From Aureimonas sp. AU12 (lineage in GTDB: Bacteria > Pseudomonadota > Alphaproteobacteria > Rhizobiales > Rhizobiaceae), in assembly GCF_001463705.1 (NCBI RefSeq), contig NZ_BBWH01000007.1, forward strand, positions 1 to 33,000: DNA of 33,000 bases, in the 5' to 3' direction. The first letter of the stretch is position 1. Each line of letters opens with the position of its first letter. Below are positions 27,266 through 33,000 of the stretch, piece after piece. Position numbers and translations under genes: made by a program. The notes beneath the pieces are model-generated. The model worked only from the letters and a program-made list of their open reading frames with translations, was not told where the DNA came from and did not search any database.

Positions 27266-27765
27266 CAGGCGTTGCCCACGGTGTCGAACACGGCGCAGGC
27301 CAAGGCGCTGTCAGCGTCCTTGTCGGCCCACACCACGAACTGGAAGGCCTGATAGTAGCGCTCGCAGCTTTCCAGAGCGGAGGCGAGCAGGCGTTCGGCC
27401 TGCTGGCTTGTCGGCTCGGCGCCGCCCGACAGGAGAAGCGCGTGACGGAACATCACCGCGCCTTCGGACGGCCAGAGATCGAAATGGCCCACGAGCAGGT
27501 TTTCGTTGATCTTGGCGAGGAGCTTCAGCACCTCCCCCTCGCGCCGCTGCGGCACCTTCATCGAGAAGGCGCAGCCCAGATGCAGCGCTTCCACCGTCTC
27601 CATCCACGAGAAGGAGACTGAGTAATCCGTCCAAAGCCCGCGCACTGAGACCGCGATCTCGTCGTCGCATGGCCGCTCGAACGACCAGTCCCGCGTGGCC
27701 GCCACCAGTTCGATCACGTCAACCGGGTTCGATTGCCGTGTCGATTCCCATTCCGCCAGATTCAT
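27265..27765 (-). CDS. YbjN-domain protein
   Basis: The product is 166 aa from the ATG at 27763-27765 (MNLAEWESTRQSNPVDVIEL), preceded by GGGGAA. An extension upstream to 27852 is Arg/Cys-rich and not supported. YbjN-like features are RDWSFERPCDDEIAVSVRGL, WTDYSVSFSWMETVEALHLG and LAKINENLLVGHFDLWPSEG. The fold resembles type III secretion chaperones, and in E. coli YbjN affects stress and motility genes. In rhizobia this form often sits directly before proC. Function here is unknown; operon position suggests a housekeeping role. Confidence 0.9.
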   Translation of the reverse strand: MNLAEWESTRQSNPVDVIELVAATRDWSFERPCDDEIAVSVRGLWTDYSVSFSWMETVEALHLGCAFSMKVPQRREGEVLKLLAKINENLLVGHFDLWPSEGAVMFRHALLLSGGAEPTSQQAERLLASALESCERYYQAFQFVVWADKDADSALACAVFDTVGNA

Positions 27766-28090
27766 GATTGCCAGTTCCCCGTGCCGCATCACCTGCGGGA
27801 CCGCCGGGACGCCGCATGCGACCCGCCGTCTTCGGGGGCAAGTTCCTCGCAAGCCCCCTTTTCCGCAGACGGGGAGATCCGCCGCCGCGGCGAATCACCC
27901 AGTAAAATCAGTGTAGCGATGGGGACTCGCGACACCAGTGCGGAAACCGGATTTTAAGCTTTCGTCAGGACCGGGTTCGGACCGGCGCAGGACCCGAGAG
28001 TCGTAACCGACTCCGGCGACACGCCTTTCCGAATCCGGGCTGTCGCCGCCCTGGCCGGGATAAGCTGTGCATACCCTGTGGATAAGGGGT
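27766..28090. other. 325-base gene-free region
   Basis: No convincing gene. It should hold the promoter of ybjN-proC-csaA at its left end. A perfect DnaA-box sequence, TTATCCACA on the minus strand, lies at 28077-28085, and a weaker copy (7 of 9) at 28066-28074. The inverted repeat CCGG-GTTCGGA-CCGG near 27980 is short. Neither is enough to claim an origin. Confidence 0.5.
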
Positions 28091-28375
28091 TCACATCGCC
28101 TCGGGCACCGGGGACGGAGCGGTCGGCGTCATCTTCGCTTCAAGATCGGCGATCCGCTTCTTGAGCATTTCGTTCTCTGTGCGGGCCTTCACGACCATCT
28201 CGCGGACGGTCTCGAACTCTTCACGCTGCACGAGATCCATCTGGTTGATGAAGCGCTCGCCCTGCGTGCGGAACACGGTTTCCATCTCGCGGCGCACGCC
28301 CTGGGCGGCTCCGGCGGCGTCGGTCATCACGCGGGCGAATTCGTCCAGCATGCGGTTCGGGCCTTTGGTGTTCAT
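28091..28375 (-). CDS. ubiK: UbiK-like ubiquinone biosynthesis accessory factor
   Basis: The product is 94 aa from the ATG at 28373-28375, preceded by GGAG; a longer frame to 28495 is Pro/Arg-rich and unlikely. It starts MNTKGPNRMLDEFARVMTDA, then has EMETVFRTQGERFINQMDLV, QREEFETVREMVVKARTENE and a coiled coil MLKKRIADLEAKM, with a Pro-rich tail. This is the short membrane-fusogenic (BMFP/YqiC) family; UbiK helps aerobic ubiquinone synthesis as a trimeric coiled coil, partnering UbiJ. It is divergent from lgt, an arrangement seen in many rhizobia. Confidence 0.85.
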   Translation of the reverse strand: MNTKGPNRMLDEFARVMTDAAGAAQGVRREMETVFRTQGERFINQMDLVQREEFETVREMVVKARTENEMLKKRIADLEAKMTPTAPSPVPEAM

Positions 28376-28539
28376 CGGATGCAGCTCCATCGGGACTTTC
28401 GATCTCTTCGAGGTAGGCGGTGGACCCCCGCTTGGCAATGGAACGGGCGCATGGTCGCGACGCTTCGCCTTGACCCCGGCGCAACCGCATCGCAAACCCG
28501 CCGCCGACGCGCGACCCCCGCGCCCGATCGGAAGCTGCC

Positions 28540-29400
28540 ATGATCGACACGGCCGTCCTCGGCGTTCTCGCCTATCCCGCCATCGACCCGGTGTTCCTGC
28601 AGATCGGCCCGATCGCCCTGCGGTGGTACGGGCTGGCCTATGTCTGCGGCATCCTGTGCGGCTGGCTCTACGGACGCCACCTCGTCGGCACGCCGCGGCT
28701 CTGGCCGGGCGGCGTCTCGCCGATCACCAAGACCGACATCGACGACTTCATCGTCTGGATCACGCTCGGCATCGTGCTGGGCGGGCGCATCGGCTCGATC
28801 CTGTTCTACGATTTCGCCCGCATCGTCGAGGACCCGCTTTCGGCCCTGCGCATCTGGGAGGGCGGCATGTCCTTCCACGGCGGTCTCATCGGCGTCACGA
28901 TCGCGATGATCCTGTTCTGCCGCACCCACAAGGTGCCGCTGTTCAGCCTGATCGACATCGTGGCCGCCTCCGTGCCCTTCGGGCTCTTCTTCGGTCGCAT
29001 CGCCAACTTCATCAACGGCGAATTGTGGGGCGCGCCGTCTACCGTGCCCTGGGCCATGGTCTTTCCGAGCGGCGGCCCGGAGCCGCGCCATCCCAGCCAG
29101 CTCTACGAGGCCGCGCTCGAGGGGATCGTGCTGTTCCTCGTGTTGCGGCTGCTGACGCATCACTTCAAAATGCTCGGACGCCCGCGCTTCGTCGGCGGCG
29201 CCTTCATCTTCCTCTACGGCTGCGCGCGCATCGCGGTGGAGTTCGTCCGCGTGCCCGACATCCAGCTCGGCTACCTCCTCGGCACCGGCTGGCTGACGAT
29301 GGGCATGGTCCTGTCGCTGCCGATGCTGGCCGTCGGCCTCTGGGCCTTCGCCACGGCCCGGCCGCGCGCCTACGAGCCGAAGCCCACCGCCGCCTCGTGA
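28540..29400 (+). CDS. lgt: Prolipoprotein diacylglyceryl transferase
   Basis: The product is 286 aa with seven hydrophobic segments. Signature motifs are IALRWYGLAYVCGILCGWLY, GGRIGSILFYD, FHGGLIG (His113), and GRIANFINGELWG at 152-164, which is the Lgt signature. It moves a diacylglyceryl group from phosphatidylglycerol to the lipobox Cys of prolipoproteins in the inner membrane. The lipoprotein at 17195-17335 in this window would be a substrate. Its stop overlaps the next GTG start by 4 bases. No strong ribosome-binding site: the start follows GGAAGCTGCC. Confidence 0.97.
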   Translation: MIDTAVLGVLAYPAIDPVFLQIGPIALRWYGLAYVCGILCGWLYGRHLVGTPRLWPGGVSPITKTDIDDFIVWITLGIVLGGRIGSILFYDFARIVEDPLSALRIWEGGMSFHGGLIGVTIAMILFCRTHKVPLFSLIDIVAASVPFGLFFGRIANFINGELWGAPSTVPWAMVFPSGGPEPRHPSQLYEAALEGIVLFLVLRLLTHHFKMLGRPRFVGGAFIFLYGCARIAVEFVRVPDIQLGYLLGTGWLTMGMVLSLPMLAVGLWAFATARPRAYEPKPTAAS

Positions 29401-30494
29401 GCGACGAGCTCGGTACGCGCATCCGCTGGGAGATCGCCTCCGGCGGACCGATGCGGCTCGACCGCTTCTGGAACCTTGCGCTCTCCGATCCCGCTGGCGG
29501 CTACTACGCGACGCGCGACCCGTTCGGGCGGGGCGGCGATTTCGTCACGGCGCCCGAGATCAGCCAGATGTTCGGCGAGTTGCTGGGGGCCTGGGTGCTG
29601 GCCGCCTGGCGCGCGCTCGGACGCCCCTCACCTTTCATTCTGGCCGAGATGGGGCCGGGGCGCGGCACGCTGAGCCTCGACATGCTGCGCACGCTGAAAC
29701 GCCTCGACCCTGCCATCCTCAAGGCGGCGCGGGTGCGACTGATCGAGACGAGCGACCGGCTCGCAGCCCGCCAGATCGAGACGCTGGCGCGGTTCGACCT
29801 GCCGATCGTGCGGCACCGCCATCTCGCCGAGCTCGACGCCCTGCCGCTGATCCTCGTCGCGAACGAGTTGCTCGATGCCGTGGCGATCCGTCAGATCGTA
29901 TGGACGGACGGGGGATGGCGCGAGCGCTTCGTCGCGATCGACGGCCGCGATCGCCTGGCGTTCGCGGTCGGCGAGGCGCTCTCCCGCGTTCCCGCCGCGC
30001 TGCGCATGCTGGGTCCACCCGGCGAAGGCGCAATCTTCGAGTTTTCGCCTGAACGCGACGCCATTGCCGGCACCATCGCCGCGCATGTCCGACGCTATCG
30101 CGGAGCGGCGCTGCTCGTCGATTACGGCCATGTCGCGCCCGGCTTCGGCGACACGCTGCAGGCGCTGCGCGCTCATGCCTTCGCCGCCGTCCTCGATGAC
30201 CCCGGCTCTGCCGACATCACCAGCCACGTCGATTTTTCCGCGGTGCGCGCGGTGGCGCTGGCTGCAGGGCTGAGAGACATCGCGATCGGCCGCCAAGGCG
30301 ATGTTCTCCTTCAACTCGGCCTCTTGGAACGCGCGGGAAGCCTCGGCGCGTCGGCGGATGCGGCCGGGCGCGAGGCGCTGACGGCGGCGGTGCGCCGTCT
30401 CGCGGGCAACGGAGCCGGCGAGATGGGCGATCTCTTCAAGGTGCTGGCGATGGCCTCGGAGCCCCTGCCGCTGCCGCCCTTCGCAGCACAATGA
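29397..30494 (+). CDS. MidA/NDUFAF7-like SAM-dependent methyltransferase
   Basis: The product is 365 aa from the GTG at 29397, overlapping lgt by 4 bases; the frame is open upstream to 28161 in the shadow of lgt. Motifs are YYATRDPFGRGGDFVTAPEI, SQMFGELLGAWVL, the SAM-binding LAEMGPGRGTLSLDMLRTL, LILVANELLDAVAIRQI, FEFSPE and ALLVDYGHVAPGFGDTLQAL. In mitochondria NDUFAF7 dimethylates an arginine of complex I subunit NDUFS2, and bacterial relatives may do the same for NuoD. The ANEFFDALP motif reads ANELLDAVA here. Neighbouring lgt and pgeF are its common companions in alphaproteobacteria. Confidence 0.9.
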   Translation: MSDELGTRIRWEIASGGPMRLDRFWNLALSDPAGGYYATRDPFGRGGDFVTAPEISQMFGELLGAWVLAAWRALGRPSPFILAEMGPGRGTLSLDMLRTLKRLDPAILKAARVRLIETSDRLAARQIETLARFDLPIVRHRHLAELDALPLILVANELLDAVAIRQIVWTDGGWRERFVAIDGRDRLAFAVGEALSRVPAALRMLGPPGEGAIFEFSPERDAIAGTIAAHVRRYRGAALLVDYGHVAPGFGDTLQALRAHAFAAVLDDPGSADITSHVDFSAVRAVALAAGLRDIAIGRQGDVLLQLGLLERAGSLGASADAAGREALTAAVRRLAGNGAGEMGDLFKVLAMASEPLPLPPFAAQ

Positions 30495-30571
30495 TCGACG
30501 ACCAACTGAGCGTCAGGACCGCCACCGGAGGCTGATTGACTTGAGCGACGGGGTCCCCCACCATTTGCGCC

Positions 30572-31378
30572 ATGCTAGATCACCGCCTCGAATCTGCCGC
30601 TCATATCGGTGACGCCGATGTCGTCCAGGACGAACGGCTGTCGCGCACGCCAGGCCTGCGCCATGCCTTCTTCACGCGCGGCGGCGGCGTTTCCACCGGC
30701 CTCTATGCGGGGTTGAACGCCGGCATCGGTTCGCACGACGCACCCGAAGCGGTCCACGAAAACCGCAACCGCGCCATGCACTTCCTCGGCCTCACCGGAC
30801 CCGAACTCGCGACGCCCTGGCAGGTCCATTCGCCCGACGTCGCCATCGTCACCGAAGCGTTCGGCGCCGAGCGTCCGAAGGCGGATGCCGTCGTCACCCG
30901 CACGCGCGGCCTCGCGGTCGGCGTCGTCACCGCCGATTGCGGCCCGATCCTCTTCGCAGATGCCGGAAACGGCGTGATCGGCGCCGCCCATGCGGGCTGG
31001 CGCGGGGCGCTCGGCGGGGTCCTCGACCGGACCATCGAGGCCATGGAAAGCATCGGCGCCGAGCGCGCCGGCATCACGGCGATCCTCGGCCCCTGCATCA
31101 CCCAGCCGAACTACGAGGTCGCGGCTGACATGATGGCCGGCTTCCTCAGTGCCAGCGCCGCCAACGAGCGCTTCTTCGCGCCAGGCGCCAGCACCGACAA
31201 GCGCCAGTTCGACCTGCCCGGCTACATCGTGGCGCGGCTCGCCGGCCTAGGCGTCACCGCCGGCTTCGTCGGCCACTGCACCTATGCCGAGGAGAACCGC
31301 TTCTTCTCCTTCCGACGCACCACCCATCGCGGCGAGCCCGACTACGGCCGCCAGCTCTCGGCGATCGTCCTCGGCTGA
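30572..31378 (+). CDS. pgeF: Peptidoglycan editing factor PgeF (laccase domain)
   Basis: The product is 268 aa from the ATG at 30572. The family metal site is complete: His86 (TPWQVHSPDVAI), Cys123 (VTADCGPILFADAG) and His140 (GAAHAGWRGALGG). Also LGPCITQPNYEV and GHCTYAEENRFFSFRRTTHR. PgeF proteins remove wrong amino acids such as L-Ser from UDP-MurNAc, and the family also has purine nucleoside phosphorylase/adenosine deaminase activity. It follows the methyltransferase gene after 77 bases and precedes the M24-fold gene; together they form a likely lgt-methyltransferase-pgeF operon. Confidence 0.95.
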   Translation: MLDHRLESAAHIGDADVVQDERLSRTPGLRHAFFTRGGGVSTGLYAGLNAGIGSHDAPEAVHENRNRAMHFLGLTGPELATPWQVHSPDVAIVTEAFGAERPKADAVVTRTRGLAVGVVTADCGPILFADAGNGVIGAAHAGWRGALGGVLDRTIEAMESIGAERAGITAILGPCITQPNYEVAADMMAGFLSASAANERFFAPGASTDKRQFDLPGYIVARLAGLGVTAGFVGHCTYAEENRFFSFRRTTHRGEPDYGRQLSAIVLG

Positions 31379-31404
31379 TCCGCCCGAACCCATCGGACCA
31401 TCCC

Positions 31405-32556
31405 ATGCTGCATTTTTCCGACGACGAGTTCACCGAGCGTCTCCAGCGCCTGCGCGCCGAGATGACCGAGCGAAAGCTCGACGCGATGCTCCTGTTCGCG
31501 CAGGACTCGATGTACTGGCTCACCGGCTACGACACGTTCGGCTACTGCTTCTTCCAGAGCCTCGTGGTGAAGGCCGATGGCGAGATGCGCCTGCTGACGC
31601 GCTCGGCGGATCTCAGGCAGGCGCAACACACGTCGAACATCGAACGGATCGAGATCTGGCGCGACCGCGGCGGCGCCAATCCCGCCATCGAGCTTCGCGA
31701 CCTCATGGACGACATGGGCCTCCTCGGCGCCCGCATCGGCGTCGAATGGGCGACGCACGGACTGACGGCGACCAACGGCCGGCTGGTCGAGGAAAAGCTC
31801 GGCTCCTTCGCCAGCCTGCAGGATGCCTCCGACCTCGTGCCCGGCCTTCGTGTGGTCAAGAGCGCCGCCGAGATCGCCTATGTCCGCGAGGCCGCCCGCC
31901 TTGGCGACGAGGCGTTCGCGGCCATGCTGCCGCTGGTGCGCGAGGGCGCCGACGAAGGCGACCTCCTTCACGCGCTGCAGGGCACGATCCTGAAGAACGG
32001 CGGCGACTACCCGGCCAACCCGTTCATCATCGGCTCGGGACCGGACGCCCTGCTCTGCCGCTACAAGTCGGGCCGCCGTCGGCTCTCGGCGCAGGACCAG
32101 CTCACGGTGGAGTGGGCCGGCGTCAAGGCGCAGTACCATGCAGCGCTGATGCGCACGGTCGTCGTGGGGCGTCCGCTGATGCGCCACGAAGAGCTCTTCG
32201 CCGCAGCCGCCGAGGCGCTGGCCGCCGTCGAGGAGGCGATGCAGCCCGGCCGCACGTTCGGCGACGTCTTCGACGCCCATGCCCGCGTCATGGAGGAGCA
32301 CGATCTGGTGCGCCATCGGCTCGCCGCCTGCGGCTACTCGCTCGGCGCCCGCTACGCGCCGTCCTGGATGGAGCCGCAGATGTTCGTCTCGGGCAATCCC
32401 GAGCCGATCCGCCCCGACATGACGCTGTTCGCGCACATGATCATCATGGACTCCGACAGCGGCACCGCGATGACGCTCGGCCAGACCTATCTGACGACGC
32501 AAGGCGCGCCGGAGCGCCTGTCGCGCCTGCCGATCGAGCTTCTCGCGACGGGATGA
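31405..32556 (+). CDS. M24-fold (creatinase/Xaa-Pro peptidase-like) protein lacking metal ligands
   Basis: The product is 383 aa. The N-terminal creatinase domain (MLLFAQDSMYWLTGYDTFGY) and the C-terminal pita-bread domain (RVVKSAAEIAYVREAARLGD) are complete. The five metal ligands of M24 peptidases are missing: the first Asp is Glu236 (LTVEWAGVKAQYH), the second Asp is Ala, the GHG-type His site reads ACGYSLGARYAPSW, and the last Glu positions read MTLFAHMIIMDSD and TLGQTYLTT. A His (His245) sits where creatinase and ectoine hydrolase carry their catalytic His. It therefore probably acts as a metal-free C-N hydrolase rather than a metallopeptidase. Substrate unknown. It is 26 bases after pgeF. 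Confidence 0.88.
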   Translation: MLHFSDDEFTERLQRLRAEMTERKLDAMLLFAQDSMYWLTGYDTFGYCFFQSLVVKADGEMRLLTRSADLRQAQHTSNIERIEIWRDRGGANPAIELRDLMDDMGLLGARIGVEWATHGLTATNGRLVEEKLGSFASLQDASDLVPGLRVVKSAAEIAYVREAARLGDEAFAAMLPLVREGADEGDLLHALQGTILKNGGDYPANPFIIGSGPDALLCRYKSGRRRLSAQDQLTVEWAGVKAQYHAALMRTVVVGRPLMRHEELFAAAAEALAAVEEAMQPGRTFGDVFDAHARVMEEHDLVRHRLAACGYSLGARYAPSWMEPQMFVSGNPEPIRPDMTLFAHMIIMDSDSGTAMTLGQTYLTTQGAPERLSRLPIELLATG

Positions 32557-32731
32557 CGAGCATCCGCGCGCCCGGTGGTTGTGGCGTTGCACGGGGCTTT
32601 CGGGCGGGTGTGGGTTGAATCTTCTTGCGATCTTGTTATGAGCGCCGCAGATGCGAACGGGGTTCCGCATGGCGCGGCGTCCCGACGGCGAACGGGCTGC
32701 CACGTCGCGCCCCAGGACTGAAGCGGATACG

Positions 32732-33000
32732 ATGAAACTCTTTGTCGGCAACTCCAACCGTATCCTCGCCGAAGCCATCGGGAAGTATCTGGAGCTGCCG
32801 GTCGGCCTCGCCTCCGTCCGCCGCTTCGCCGACCAGGAGATCTTCGTCGAGATCCAGGAGAACGTGCGCGGCGAAGACTGCTTCGTGATCCAGTCGACCT
32901 CCTATCCCGCCAACGACCATCTGATGGAACTTCTCATCATCATGGATGCGCTGCGCCGGGCCTCGGCCCGCCGCATCACGGCGGTTCTTCCCTATTTCGG
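32732..33000 (+). CDS. prs: Ribose-phosphate pyrophosphokinase, N-terminal part
   Basis: The gene starts at ATG 32732 and runs off the right edge after 89 codons. [40 protein letters not shown] and [20 protein letters not shown] are typical of PRPP synthetase; they hold the ATP-binding Phe and the NDxLMELL element. The end seen is AVLPYFG, just before the YxRQDRK ATP-binding motif. It makes PRPP from ribose-5-phosphate and ATP for nucleotide, histidine and tryptophan synthesis. A 175-base gap separates it from the M24-fold gene, and it should have its own promoter. Confidence 0.96.
   Translation, partial: MKLFVGNSNRILAEAIGKYLELPVGLASVRRFADQEIFVEIQENVRGEDCFVIQSTSYPANDHLMELLIIMDALRRASARRITAVLPYF

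Noticed and set aside
27940-28010. tRNA-like segment with GGTTCGGACC
   Set aside because: A short T-loop-like word, but no acceptor or anticodon stem can be built around it.
27900-28090. Chromosomal replication origin
   Set aside because: Only one perfect DnaA box and one weak copy, no AT-rich unwinding stretch, and none of the usual alphaproteobacterial origin neighbours.
28161-29396. Upstream extension of the MidA-like gene to 28161
   Set aside because: It overlaps lgt completely and lacks coding character; the GTG at 29397 with a 4-base overlap gives the normal family length.

Overview
The window is a high-GC chromosomal segment with densely packed genes. Gene content and neighbour order point to an alphaproteobacterium of the Hyphomicrobiales (Rhizobiales). 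The supporting signs are an ilvE / MarR / OmpR-type regulator (PetP-PetR-like) / histidine kinase block, a ubiK-lgt-MidA-like methyltransferase-pgeF run leading towards prs, a ybjN-proC-csaA operon, a BA14K-like secreted tail, and alphaproteobacterial-type PdxJ and CspA. I see no insertion sequence, phage gene, CRISPR array, rRNA or tRNA, so this reads as core chromosome rather than an island.

Layout. (a) 1-801: a GreA/GreB-type protein cut by the left edge and a small conserved-looking protein. (b) 984-6793: a sugar-phosphate module. A SorC-family regulator and an RpiB-family isomerase lie on the minus strand, divergent from tkt-tpiA-fba. RpiB and TpiA both carry variant active-site motifs like those of tetrulose-phosphate isomerases, and a TGTTCAT-type inverted repeat sits between the divergent arms. 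(c) 6989-8167: an HPP membrane protein fused to two CBS domains. (d) 8270-15284: a complete leucine/isovalerate degradation (liu) operon with its own TetR regulator and a palindromic operator. (e) 15497-16237: pdxJ. (f) 16252-18238: five consecutive minus-strand genes for very small exported proteins. Three of them, including a 46-residue lipoprotein, end in nearly the same tail, TPSGG(L/I)VPGQ(S/T). (g) 18827-20228: a cold-shock protein and an exported protein with a BA14K-like end. (h) 20251-24907: a metallo-beta-lactamase-fold hydrolase, ilvE, and a MarR/response regulator/kinase operon. (i) 25015-27765: a zinc-less quinone-oxidoreductase-like enzyme facing ybjN-proC-csaA. (j) 28091-33000: ubiK, lgt, a MidA-like methyltransferase, pgeF, an M24-fold protein without metal ligands, and the start of prs.

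How they fit together. Isomerases, transketolase and class II aldolase could feed a four-carbon sugar phosphate through erythrose-4-phosphate into central metabolism, under one SorC regulator. The liu operon takes isovaleryl-CoA, made from leucine after transamination by an IlvE-type enzyme, to acetoacetate and acetyl-CoA. The most unusual part is the run of tiny exported proteins with a shared C-terminal tail, for which I know no function. The rest is well-recognised core metabolism and regulation.
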